From: Flavobacterium sp. UBA7680
Lineage (GTDB): Bacteria > Bacteroidota > Bacteroidia > Flavobacteriales > Flavobacteriaceae
DNA length: 60,474 nucleotides
Direction: 5' to 3'
Assembly: GCF_002482975.1 (NCBI RefSeq)
Contig: NZ_DLHA01000034.1
Location: 1 to 60,474 of the forward strand
A program made the translations under genes and the position numbers. The notes under the pieces are model-generated. The model ran no database searches, was not told where the DNA came from, and worked only from the letters and a program-made list of their open reading frames with translations. Shown piece by piece: positions 44,511-52,867 of the stretch. Position 1 is the stretch's first letter. Every line of letters starts with the position of its first letter.

Positions 44511-44942
44511 TTATTTAGCTAAAACGGTTTTCATTTGTCCGTTTGCGATTTCTTCATTGTTTAATGTAGTCACAATATTCACCAAAGTGATTCCGGCAAA
44601 TTCCTGCAAAATTGTTACTTCAGACTGAATGTTATCGTTTAATTGAGGCAGTTTTTTAATTTCAATTTCTTTAATAGAACCAATATATCCAGTTGGTGCA
44701 GTTTCGTTTCTTAAAAAAAACTGATATCCGGTATGCAGTGCCACAGACTGTGCCATGTGTTCAATTAAACCGGCTTCCAGAAAAATATCATTTTTCACGA
44801 AAATATTATCCTGCTGAATTTTTAAACCTGAAACCAAAGAAGTTTCGGTATAAGAATGCATAGCGTCGACCATTACAAAAGGGAACTTTTGAGGTAATAA
44901 ATTTTCGACTGTTTCTTTTTCTAAAAGTGCCATTGTTTCCAT
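44511..44942 (-). CDS. ApeP-like hot-dog dehydratase, paralogue A
   Basis: About 143 aa from ATG 44942, which overlaps the darB stop by one base (TAATG). An alternative ATG is at 44933, and a TTG at 44948 is less likely. 'LLPQKFPFVMVDAMHSY' is FabZ-like and 'FLEAGLIEHMAQSVALHTGY' keeps the acid Glu (IEHMAQS) while the His-bearing HFPG loop is missing. It would need a His-bearing partner to be catalytic by the FabZ mechanism. Confidence 0.8.
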   Translation of the reverse strand: METMALLEKETVENLLPQKFPFVMVDAMHSYTETSLVSGLKIQQDNIFVKNDIFLEAGLIEHMAQSVALHTGYQFFLRNETAPTGYIGSIKEIEIKKLPQLNDNIQSEVTILQEFAGITLVNIVTTLNNEEIANGQMKTVLAK

Positions 44943-46075
44943 TAGCAAACTGTTAAATACGCATACGCGAAAGAAAATCTTCCGCTTTCCGGAACTGATA
45001 AAAGAACTTTATCTCCTTTTTTCAAATTTCCTGAATTCATTAATTCTTCTAGAGCTAAATAAATAGAAGCAGAACCAACATTTCCAACTCTGGAAAGGTT
45101 CATGAACCATTTATCGTCGCTCATTCCAATTCCTTTTTCCGTTAATCCTTTTTTTAATCCTTCAACAAAAAAGTTAGATGAAACGTGAGGAATAAAATAA
45201 TCGATATCTTCAGATTTGATGTTGTTTTTATCCATCGCATCTTTCATACTTTCGGCACCTTTAGAAAGAATAAATTCATCTAAAAGTTTAACGTCTTGTT
45301 TAATTGAGAAAACAGATTCGTTCAACCATTGTTCTGGCGCGTAATCGCTCCATGATTTTATTTCTCCATTTTCTAATTTATCACCTCCGGCATACATGCA
45401 GGTTTCTAATTCGTATGCATACGAAAAAGCTTCCATCCATTCTATTTTTAGAGAGACAGTTCCTCTTGGTTTATTTTCTAAAAGAAAAGCTCCGGCACCG
45501 TCAGATAACATCCAGCGTAAAAAATCTTTTTTGAACGCGATAATGGGCTGTTCTTCCAGACTTTTTAAATTGTCGGCTTCGTGATTGTATTTTTGAGCAT
45601 TCAGCCACGTAGAAACTTTTTCAGATCCTGTGCAGATTGCGTTTTTTGAATTTCCAGAACGTACGGAAAGAAAACCAAATTTAAGAGAGTTCATTCCGGC
45701 ACAGCAAACTCCTGTTGAAGAGTTTAGTTCTATCGATTTATTTTTTAGCAAACCATGAACCATTGCTGCGTGTGAAGGCAGAAAAATGTCCGGAGTTGAG
45801 GTTCCACATGAAAGTACTTCTAAATCCTGAGGCGTAAAATTTTCGTCGAATAACGGTAAAATAGCATTTCGTGTTAATTCGGCATTACTGTGTGTGCTTT
45901 TTCCTGTTTTGTCAACAGCGTAATAACGGCTTGTAATTTTGTTGTTGCGCAAAATAATACGTCTTGCTTTTGAGGCAGTATCGTTGATAAGTCCTAAATA
46001 AGCTTCCATTTCGTCATTTGAAACAGCTTCGTTAGGCAAATATTTTGCAGCTTTTGTTATATATACTTCAAACAT
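44942..46075 (-). CDS. darB: Dialkylresorcinol-forming ketosynthase III-like enzyme DarB
   Basis: 377 aa. KAS III-type condensing enzyme with Cys in 'SSTGVCCAGMNSLKFGFL' (about 124-125), His in 'YFIPHVSSNFFVEGLKKG' and Asn in 'FMNLSRVGNVGSASIYLALE'. In the dialkylresorcinol pathway DarB condenses a beta-keto thioester with an enoyl thioester and cyclises them to a 2,5-dialkylcyclohexane-1,3-dione. The darA gene lies directly upstream, which makes the assignment firm. Downstream the dehydratase pair is translationally coupled. Confidence 0.93.
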   Translation of the reverse strand: MFEVYITKAAKYLPNEAVSNDEMEAYLGLINDTASKARRIILRNNKITSRYYAVDKTGKSTHSNAELTRNAILPLFDENFTPQDLEVLSCGTSTPDIFLPSHAAMVHGLLKNKSIELNSSTGVCCAGMNSLKFGFLSVRSGNSKNAICTGSEKVSTWLNAQKYNHEADNLKSLEEQPIIAFKKDFLRWMLSDGAGAFLLENKPRGTVSLKIEWMEAFSYAYELETCMYAGGDKLENGEIKSWSDYAPEQWLNESVFSIKQDVKLLDEFILSKGAESMKDAMDKNNIKSEDIDYFIPHVSSNFFVEGLKKGLTEKGIGMSDDKWFMNLSRVGNVGSASIYLALEELMNSGNLKKGDKVLLSVPESGRFSFAYAYLTVC

Positions 46076-46090
46076 AATCTATATTCTCGT

Positions 46091-46993
46091 CTAAACTCCT
46101 TGATAATATTGAGTTTGTCTTTTTATGGTTTTTAACTTAAAAGGGTAGGAAATAAAGTGCAATATATACACTATTGGTGAGATTAACCAAATTGCCAAGA
46201 ATAAATAAACATTAAATACTTTTAGAAGCTTTTTTCGGTTTTTTTGATTTTTAAAAATCAGGTTTGACCATTTATTGAAAATTTTATTGGCCGTTTTATC
46301 TACTGTTACTAAGTACGGACTAATTTTTACAGCTCCAATTTCTACCAATTTTGGCTGTAAATGGTCTAAATTATTCTCATTAAATGATGAAAGTATTACT
46401 TCTCCAAATTTTGGTGATTCATTAATGTCTTTTTCTGAAACTCCCGGCAATGGAAAAATACCTAAATATTTTTTCTTAACGCCAGAAAACATCCATTCTA
46501 CAATTGTAATAACACTTATTAAATTTCCAACTCGATCTACGAGAGCAACATTGCCCACTAATTGTGCGTTGGCTTCTTTCAGTAATGTTTTGATTTTTTC
46601 CTGCGCCATAATCCACATGTTTCTTGAACCACTGATGGTTACAACCGGCGTGTTGTTCAGGATTTTTTTGGCTTCGTCGCTTTTTAAAAACGAGTTTATT
46701 GGAATTGAGGGTGATAAATACCAAACCTGATAATGGAAAAGTACCAAATCAAATTTTGTATTTAAAATTTCTTCAGGAACAGGTTTTAAGGCTGTTGGAA
46801 TTTGTAAAAACGATTCTGGAAAGGCATCAAAAAAGGCATCTTTATTCCACGGAAACGGGAAAGGTTTTTCTAATTGTATTTCGTGAAAAGTCACTTTTAT
46901 ATTCTCTGAATTTAGAAATGGTTTTGCGATGTTTTGCGCAATGGTTTCTAACTGTCCGGATTGAGAATAATAAATAACAAGAACATTTTTCAT
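46091..46993 (-). CDS. darA: Dialkylresorcinol aromatase DarA
   Basis: 300 aa. The N-terminus is flavodoxin-like ('LVIYYSQSGQLETIAQNIAK', the FMN phosphate loop), with 'YQVWYLSPSIPINSFL' and 'PVVTISGSRNMW' as in other flavin oxidoreductases. The C-terminus carries a hydrophobic helix (about 262-285). DarA oxidises the DarB product to the aromatic 2,5-dialkylresorcinol. Together with darB, 15 bases downstream, it identifies the cluster as a dialkylresorcinol/flexirubin locus. Confidence 0.93.
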   Translation of the reverse strand: MKNVLVIYYSQSGQLETIAQNIAKPFLNSENIKVTFHEIQLEKPFPFPWNKDAFFDAFPESFLQIPTALKPVPEEILNTKFDLVLFHYQVWYLSPSIPINSFLKSDEAKKILNNTPVVTISGSRNMWIMAQEKIKTLLKEANAQLVGNVALVDRVGNLISVITIVEWMFSGVKKKYLGIFPLPGVSEKDINESPKFGEVILSSFNENNLDHLQPKLVEIGAVKISPYLVTVDKTANKIFNKWSNLIFKNQKNRKKLLKVFNVYLFLAIWLISPIVYILHFISYPFKLKTIKRQTQYYQGV

Positions 46994-47019
46994 TGAGGTT
47001 TGTTTGCTTTGGTTGCGAA

Positions 47020-47027
47020 CAAAAATA
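47020..47027 (-). promoter_or_regulatory. Possible -7 element upstream of darA
   Basis: TATTTTTG on the reverse strand, 27 bases before the darA ATG, fits TAnnTTTG. No TTG at the expected distance was found, so this is only a candidate for an internal promoter after the repeat at 47073-47199. Confidence 0.3.
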
Positions 47028-47072
47028 AGTAAATTTATTTAAACGGATTTTTCTTGTTTAACGGATTGAGGG

Positions 47073-47199
47073 TTTGCCACGAATTACACAAATTTTCACG
47101 AATGTATTGCGTAAAAAAGAGTGTTTTATGCCACGCGTTGAGATTTACAAAATTTCAGAGAATATTAAATTAGTGAAAATTTGTGTAATTCGTGGCAAA
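47073..47199. repeat. 31-bp inverted repeat between darA and acyltransferase gene
   Basis: Left arm 47073-47103 (TTTGCCACGAATTACACAAA and 11 more bases) and right arm 47169-47199 are inverted copies with one mismatch, separated by 65 bases. The 'GCCAC...AATT' arm ends link it to the repeats at 28568 and 33947. Confidence 0.9.
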
Positions 47200-47207
47200 A
47201 CAAAACT

Positions 47208-48089
47208 TTAAGACTTCAAATCATTCCAAAAATCGAAATAATTAAACCATTGTAAAGGGTATTTTTTCAGGATGCTTTCTACACTTGTTACGTATTCTTT
47301 TAGCAATGCTTTTTCGTCACGGTGTTTCACTGTGGCTTCTCTTGCGTATAAATGATAATGTAAATTTGGCTCTTTCATAACATAAACGAACACAACCGGA
47401 ACTTTTAATCTTGATGCAATTAAAAATGGCCCGGCAGGGAAGTTTGCTTCTTTGCCTAAAATGTTTTCAGAAAGGGATTTTGTGCCTTCAAAATAACGGT
47501 CGCCTGTAAAACAAACTAATTCGTTATTGGCCAAAGCCGCATTGATCTCAAAAATATGAGACAAATCATCTTTTATAATGATGAATTTTACGGTTGGTTT
47601 TTGGGTAATACTTTCCAGATAATTTTTAATCGCAGAATGTTCTAAATCTGTAGTGACTAAATTGATTTGAAAATCAAGATCGATATCGCCTAAAAAATGT
47701 TCTGCAATTTCAAAATTCCCAACGTGTGCGCTAATTAAAACACCGCCTTTTTTTTCGGCTAAGAGATTTTTTAAAATCTCAATTCCATCAAATTCATAGG
47801 TGAATTTGTTTCGCATTCCGGCAGAAATGGAAACTTTATCAATAATGGTCTGTCCAAAAGTGTAGTAACTTTTGAAAACCATTTTTTTTGATTTAAAATA
47901 GGAATATTGAAGCCTTTCTTTAAAGTAATAAAAAATAGCGCGATTGCTTTTCTTTAAAAATAAAAAGTAATAAGAAGCAACAAAGTAAAGTAAAACATAA
48001 GCAGATTTAACACCCGCTTTTTGAATCAAAAAAACGAATATTCTATAACCTAAAACAGTTCCTTTTGATTTGCCATCCCATTCACTCAT
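47208..48089 (-). CDS. LpxL-like lysophospholipid/acyl-ACP acyltransferase
   Basis: 293 aa. It has one N-terminal hydrophobic segment and the acyltransferase motif 'SAHVGNFEIAEHFLGDID' (H-x4-E), then 'ELVCFTGDRYFEGTKSLSEN' and 'FPAGPFLIASRLKVPVVFVY', as in LpxL/HtrB enzymes. These move an acyl chain from ACP to a lipid acceptor. Homologues are standard in aryl polyene and flexirubin clusters. Its start shares one base with the ACP stop. Confidence 0.9.
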   Translation of the reverse strand: MSEWDGKSKGTVLGYRIFVFLIQKAGVKSAYVLLYFVASYYFLFLKKSNRAIFYYFKERLQYSYFKSKKMVFKSYYTFGQTIIDKVSISAGMRNKFTYEFDGIEILKNLLAEKKGGVLISAHVGNFEIAEHFLGDIDLDFQINLVTTDLEHSAIKNYLESITQKPTVKFIIIKDDLSHIFEINAALANNELVCFTGDRYFEGTKSLSENILGKEANFPAGPFLIASRLKVPVVFVYVMKEPNLHYHLYAREATVKHRDEKALLKEYVTSVESILKKYPLQWFNYFDFWNDLKS

Positions 48090-48343
48090 TAAGCTGTTTT
48101 GGCTTTTAATTTGGTTTCGATAAGGTCATAGAAACTTTGGAAATCAGAAATTCCAACAAAATCTGCCTCAACTAGTTTTACGCCAAAGTTTGATTCTATT
48201 GAAACTACTAAATCAACATAATCTAAACTATCTAAGCCAAGCGTATCTTTTAAATTAGCATTTGGTTCAATGTCGTCATTGTCTACTTCAAATTCATCAA
48301 CTAAAAAACCATTGATTTTTGCTATAATATCTTCTTTATTCAT
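48089..48343 (-). CDS. Acyl carrier protein
   Basis: 84 aa. 'KDTLGLDSLDYVDLVVSIE' holds the phosphopantetheine Ser (DSL). It overlaps the ketosynthase gene upstream by eight bases and the acyltransferase gene downstream by one, so these three genes form a tightly coupled loading, elongation and transfer set. Confidence 0.94.
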   Translation of the reverse strand: MNKEDIIAKINGFLVDEFEVDNDDIEPNANLKDTLGLDSLDYVDLVVSIESNFGVKLVEADFVGISDFQSFYDLIETKLKAKTA

Positions 48344-49571
48344 CGTTCAATTTAAACTTTTTAACCACCAACGCCGAGTTGGTTCCTCCGAAACCGAAAG
48401 AATTGGACAAAAATATGTCAAATTTTTTGTTTAACGTAGTTTTAACTAAATTTAATTTTGAAGCATCTTCATCTGGGTTGTCTAAATTGATGTTTGGCGC
48501 AATGAAATCGTTCAGCATCATAATGATAGAGTAGATAATTTCGCTTGCTCCTGCCATCCAGCATTCGTGGCCTGTCATTGATTTTGTTGAACTAACATGA
48601 GGATTTTTCTCACCAAAGACTTCAAAAATTGCTTTGGCTTCGTTTGCATCGCCAACCGGAGTTGAGGTTGCGTGTGCATTTATATACTCAATATCTGATG
48701 CTTTTAGTTTAGCATCATCAAGTGCTCTTTGCATTGCTGTGGCGGGACCTTCAACATTTGGAGTTGAGATATGTCCGCCGTTTGATGAAAATCCGTAACC
48801 AGAAACTTCGGCAATAATATTGGCACCACGCGCAATTGCAGATTCGTAACTTTCCAAAATTAGAGTTGCGCCGCCGCCACTCGGAATTAATCCGTCACGG
48901 CCAGAATCAAAAGGCCTTGAAGCTTTTTCTGGATCGCTTTCTCTGTTAGAAAAAACGCCTAAACCATCAAAACTGCTCATTGCATATTTGTTGATTTCCT
49001 GCGCTCCTCCAGTTATAATGATATCCTGAAAACCACTTTTTATTAAAAAATAAGCTAATCCAATAGAATGTGAACCGCTCGCACAGGCTGCACTTACGGT
49101 TAAATTGATTCCGCGAAGTTTAAAAATCGTTGAAAGATTCATCGTAACCGTAGAATTCATCGATTTAAAAATCGCTCCAGAACCAATTAAGGCAGTATCT
49201 TTTTTCTCACGCACAATATCTGTAGCGTCTATAATGGCTTTAGAAACGCTGTCGTTTCCGTACATAATTCCCACTTCGCGAGTATCAAAAAAAGCATCGT
49301 CGATATTGGCATTTTTCAATGCTTCGATAGTAGCCATATAAGCATACTCGGTTTCTTCACCAATGCTCATACGCTGTCTTCGGGTCAATAAGTTTTTTAA
49401 ATCAGCTTTTGGAACCATTCCGGTTAAGGCTGACTGAAAACCAAATTCTTTTCGTTCAGCATCAAACTGAATTCCCGATTTTCCGTTATACAATGATTCC
49501 TTCACTTCATCTAAAGAAGTTCCGATACAAGAATAAATTCCCATTCCAGTAATTACAACTCTCTTATTCAT
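48336..49571 (-). CDS. Beta-ketoacyl-ACP synthase II-like enzyme (active)
   Basis: 411 aa, full FabF length. Catalytic Cys163 in 'VSAACASGSHSIGLAYF', His in 'INAHATSTPVGDANEAKA' and His in 'STKSMTGHECWMAGASE'. It elongates acyl-ACP chains with malonyl-ACP. It is nearest to the ketoreductase gene (60-base gap) and is the first of the active condensing enzymes in transcription order. Confidence 0.95.
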   Translation of the reverse strand: MNKRVVITGMGIYSCIGTSLDEVKESLYNGKSGIQFDAERKEFGFQSALTGMVPKADLKNLLTRRQRMSIGEETEYAYMATIEALKNANIDDAFFDTREVGIMYGNDSVSKAIIDATDIVREKKDTALIGSGAIFKSMNSTVTMNLSTIFKLRGINLTVSAACASGSHSIGLAYFLIKSGFQDIIITGGAQEINKYAMSSFDGLGVFSNRESDPEKASRPFDSGRDGLIPSGGGATLILESYESAIARGANIIAEVSGYGFSSNGGHISTPNVEGPATAMQRALDDAKLKASDIEYINAHATSTPVGDANEAKAIFEVFGEKNPHVSSTKSMTGHECWMAGASEIIYSIIMMLNDFIAPNINLDNPDEDASKLNLVKTTLNKKFDIFLSNSFGFGGTNSALVVKKFKLNDE

Positions 49572-49630
49572 CGTCTTTCAAAGTAATTTTTAAACAAAGG
49601 CGCATTTTTTTATTATGCAAACATAGTATT

Positions 49631-50362
49631 TTAAGAATATATTCCTCCGTTTATATTGATAATTTCGCCGGTAATATAGCTCGATTTTTTTGAAATCAAA
49701 AAGCTTACCAAATCTGCCACTTCTTCGGCTTCGCCAAAACGATTTACCGGAATCAGCTTTAATAATTCTTTTTCGTCAAGCGCGCTTGTCATATCGGTTC
49801 TAATAAAACCTGGTGCAACAGCGTTTACGGTTATATTACGTTTTGCAACTTCTTGTGCCAATGCTTTTGTAGCCGCAACAATTGCTCCTTTTGCAGCCGA
49901 ATAATTGGTTTGTCCTGCCGTTCCTTTTACTCCGGAAACAGAAACCATATTTACAATTCGGCCGTATTTATTGCGAAGCATTTTTTGAATAAAAAACTGT
50001 GTCACATTAAAAAACCCGTTTAAACTTGTGTTTACAACACCGTTCCAGTCTTCGGGAGTCATCCACATGAAAAGACCGTCTTTTGTAATTCCGGCATTGT
50101 TTACAATAGCTTCCACAATTGCTTCAGGATTTGATTCCTGCCATTGCGTTAAAACAGTTTGTACTTGTTCAAAATTGGCAACATCAAAACCTAAAATTTC
50201 TCCTGTTGCGCCTAATTTTTGTATTTCCTGAAGTGTTTCTTCGGCAGCGGTTTTGTTTGAATGATAATTGATCAAAATATGATAATTAGATTCAACGGCT
50301 AATTTTTTACAAATAGCACTACCAATTCCTCTTGAACCGCCTGTTACTAATACACATTTCAT
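49631..50362 (-). CDS. 3-oxoacyl-ACP reductase (FabG-like SDR)
   Basis: 243 aa short-chain dehydrogenase. NADPH-binding 'VTGGSRGIGSAICKKLA', 'NNAGITKDGLFMWM' and the catalytic Ser...Y-x3-K ('MVSVSGVKGTAGQTNYSAAK'). It should reduce 3-ketoacyl-ACP before the dehydratases act. Its ATG lies inside the first copy of a 24-base direct repeat. Confidence 0.94.
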   Translation of the reverse strand: MKCVLVTGGSRGIGSAICKKLAVESNYHILINYHSNKTAAEETLQEIQKLGATGEILGFDVANFEQVQTVLTQWQESNPEAIVEAIVNNAGITKDGLFMWMTPEDWNGVVNTSLNGFFNVTQFFIQKMLRNKYGRIVNMVSVSGVKGTAGQTNYSAAKGAIVAATKALAQEVAKRNITVNAVAPGFIRTDMTSALDEKELLKLIPVNRFGEAEEVADLVSFLISKKSSYITGEIININGGIYS

Positions 50363-50379
50363 TTATGTAGATTTTATTT
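50356..50379. repeat. Direct repeat copy 1 (fabG-like start region)
   Basis: ATTTCATTTATGTAGATTTT ATTT, repeated exactly at 50447-50470. On the reverse strand it holds the ribosome-binding region and ATG of the ketoreductase gene. Confidence 0.9.
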
Positions 50380-50396
50380 TTTATAGGTCATAAATG

Positions 50397-50453
50397 TTAT
50401 CGCTTTTTTATTGGTGTTTGTTTTACAAACGGTTTATTTATTGACGATTTCAT
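50397..50453 (-). other. Possible 18-codon leader frame upstream of ketoreductase gene
   Basis: The second repeat copy provides the same upstream sequence and ATG as the ketoreductase start. On the reverse strand it opens an 18-codon frame (MKSSINKPFVKQTPIKKR) that ends 35 bases before the true start. It could be translated, but there is no other support. Confidence 0.3.
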
Positions 50454-50470
50454 TTATGTAGATTTTATTT
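50447..50470. repeat. Direct repeat copy 2
   Basis: Exact second copy of the 24 bases at 50356-50379, 91 bases away. It overlaps the stop codon of the upstream WG-repeat gene. Confidence 0.9.
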
Positions 50471-51691
50471 CTTTTTCTTAGTTGCTGGTTTACTCGCCGC
50501 TTTAACTGTTGCTTTTGTTTCCGTTTTTGGGCTTTCAGCAGCAACATTTATTTCTTTTTTTTCTCTTTCTGCTGTTTGAGAAAACAGTTCGGCGTTTTCA
50601 AACCATTGGTTTCCTAATACAGTTCCGTCAGGTCTTAGAAAACCCCATTTCCCTTCATTTTTTACTCTGGCAAGACCATCAATAAATCCTTTGTCCTGTT
50701 GTACAAAAAGCGCAATGACGAATCCGTTTGAAGTGATTCCGTATTGAGTTGGAATTACCAGTTTTCCCGCTTCATTAATAAATCCCCAATTACTCTCTTT
50801 TACAGGAGCTAAACCATTTGTACTAAAAACTTCTGCATCGCTGTACGTTGGCTCAATTACAAATGTTCCTTTTAAATTGATGTAACCCCATTTTTTTCCA
50901 ACTAAAACCGGAGCTAAATTTTTTGAGAACGCTTTTCCTTTATCATATATAGGCAGAATTACCCAATTTCCGTTTAAATCAATAAAACCAATTTTTCCGT
51001 TCTTTTTGGCATACGTTAAATCCTGATTTTCAAAATCCCATATTTTTTCAGCTCCATCAACCGGAATAAATTTTCCGCCGCTTACAAGTCCGAAGGTTTT
51101 ATCTTTTCTTGCCCAGGTTGTACCTTTAAAATAGTTTCCAATTTCTGCGTAAGCCAGTTCAACTAATTCTTTTCCGGAAGTATTTATAATTCCCCAGTTT
51201 TTGTTGAGTTCCACTCTTGCATAACCATTTTCAAAAGGTTTGATCTGATCGTATTTCGGTTCTAAAACCACGACCAGTTTTGAATTGATTAATCCAACTT
51301 TGTTTCCTTGTCTTATAAAAGCAACGCCATTATTAAAATCGAATATTTTTTCGGTAGCAGGCGCTTTTAAAATTTCACCTTTTGTATTAATATAAACCCA
51401 GTCCTTATCTTTTTGTACAACTGCAATTCCGCTGTTAAAATCTTTAGCATTATTAAAAGACGCCGGAATTATCCAGCTTCCTTTAGCATCAATAAAACCC
51501 CATTTTCCGTTGTCTTCTACGGCTGCTAAACCTTCAGAAAAACTTTTAGCAGATTTGTATTGAGGTTCTATTTTAAAGGATCCGTCTTTGGAAATATATC
51601 CAATTTTTGAATTCTTTTTAACTAATGCCAGTTCTTGACTATTAACGAATTGAATGCAACCTAGCAACAAAAAAATAAGTGTTTTTTTCAT
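50465..51691 (-). CDS. Secreted WG-repeat protein 2
   Basis: About 408 aa starting at MKKTLIFLLL; five further residues are possible upstream but the signal peptide begins here. Cleavage is expected after 'FVNSQ'. The body consists of many WG repeats (for example 'KWGFIDAKGSWIIPASFNNA'). The C-terminus is a Lys/Ala/Thr-rich tail. WG repeats form beta-rich scaffolds for binding other molecules. It is paralogous to the next gene upstream. Its place between lyase and ketoreductase genes suggests a pigment-related envelope role. Confidence 0.87.
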   Translation of the reverse strand: MKKTLIFLLLGCIQFVNSQELALVKKNSKIGYISKDGSFKIEPQYKSAKSFSEGLAAVEDNGKWGFIDAKGSWIIPASFNNAKDFNSGIAVVQKDKDWVYINTKGEILKAPATEKIFDFNNGVAFIRQGNKVGLINSKLVVVLEPKYDQIKPFENGYARVELNKNWGIINTSGKELVELAYAEIGNYFKGTTWARKDKTFGLVSGGKFIPVDGAEKIWDFENQDLTYAKKNGKIGFIDLNGNWVILPIYDKGKAFSKNLAPVLVGKKWGYINLKGTFVIEPTYSDAEVFSTNGLAPVKESNWGFINEAGKLVIPTQYGITSNGFVIALFVQQDKGFIDGLARVKNEGKWGFLRPDGTVLGNQWFENAELFSQTAEREKKEINVAAESPKTETKATVKAASKPATKKKK

Positions 51692-51730
51692 GATTTTAAG
51701 ATTCAATATTAATAATATAAAAATGCTTTT

Positions 51731-52840
51731 TTATTCCTGAAAGAGTTCAGCATTCTGAAACCATTCAATCAAAAGCTTTCCATCTGGTTTAAGAAAACCC
51801 CATTTACCATTGCGTTTTACTCTTGCTACTCCGCCGATGAATCCTTTTTCTTCACGCATATAGCTTCCAAATGCTGCAGAAATATCATAATCTGCCGGAA
51901 TAACTACTACTCCTGTTTCATTAATAAATCCCCAGCCGAATTCTTTTTTTACAGCTGCAAGTCCACTTTCGCTAAAAGGTTCTGCATCAAGGAACATCGT
52001 TTGTACCACACATACTCCTTCTAAATTGGTATAACCCCATTTTTCACGCATGCAAACAGGTGCTAAATTATTAGAGAATGGTTTTGTTTTGTCAAATTTT
52101 GGTGTAAGAACCCATTGTCCTTCAAAATTTACAAATCCCCATTTTGCTCCTTTTTTCGCAGCAATTAAATCCTGCGTTCCAAAAGTGCCAAATTCATTTA
52201 CATCGTCTATTTTAATAAACAGTCCGTTATGAACCAGTCCATAATCTTTTCCTTTTTTTGCCCAGGTTGTGTTGTTGTAATAATCTCCAACTTCATCATA
52301 AATTGCTTCCACAACTTCTTTTCCTGATGGGTCAACAATTCCCCATTTTCCATTTACGGCAGCTCTTGCATAACCTTTATAAAAAGCTCTGATAACATCG
52401 TATTTTGGAGCCAGAAGAATTTCAAATTTATTATTGATAATCCCTACTTTATTGTTTTGTCTAAAAAAAGCTGCTCCGTAATGAAAATCAAATAATTTAT
52501 CAGATTCCGGATTACCCTTTAATATTTCACCTTGTTTGTTGATGTAATACCAAACCGCTTTTTTTTCTATAGCAGCAATTCCGCTGTTGAAATCTCTGGC
52601 ATTGTCAAATGTTGGAGGAATTACAAAAGTCCCTTTTCTGTCGACATATCCCCATTTTCCATTTTGTTTAACAGCCGCTAAGCCATCAGAAAAATCTCTT
52701 GCGCTGTCAAATTTTGGTTCAACGGCAAAAGTTCCTTCTTTTGTGATAAGACCAAATTTACCGTCTTTTTTAACTAAAGCAAGTTCTTGAGCATTAACTA
52801 ATTGGAAAGCTATTAGAAATAAAAAAAATATTTTCTTCAT
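51731..52840 (-). CDS. Secreted WG-repeat protein 1
   Basis: About 369 aa starting at MKKIFFLFLI; signal peptide cleavage after 'LVNAQ'. About ten WG repeats follow, such as 'KWGYVDRKGTFVIPPTFDNA'. It lacks the Lys-rich tail of its downstream paralogue but is clearly similar throughout. The lyase gene ends 27 bases before its ATG, so it belongs to the same transcript. No catalytic motif. Confidence 0.87.
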   Translation of the reverse strand: MKKIFFLFLIAFQLVNAQELALVKKDGKFGLITKEGTFAVEPKFDSARDFSDGLAAVKQNGKWGYVDRKGTFVIPPTFDNARDFNSGIAAIEKKAVWYYINKQGEILKGNPESDKLFDFHYGAAFFRQNNKVGIINNKFEILLAPKYDVIRAFYKGYARAAVNGKWGIVDPSGKEVVEAIYDEVGDYYNNTTWAKKGKDYGLVHNGLFIKIDDVNEFGTFGTQDLIAAKKGAKWGFVNFEGQWVLTPKFDKTKPFSNNLAPVCMREKWGYTNLEGVCVVQTMFLDAEPFSESGLAAVKKEFGWGFINETGVVVIPADYDISAAFGSYMREEKGFIGGVARVKRNGKWGFLKPDGKLLIEWFQNAELFQE

Positions 52841-52867
52841 GTTTTTTAAAGTATGATTCCAGTCCAA

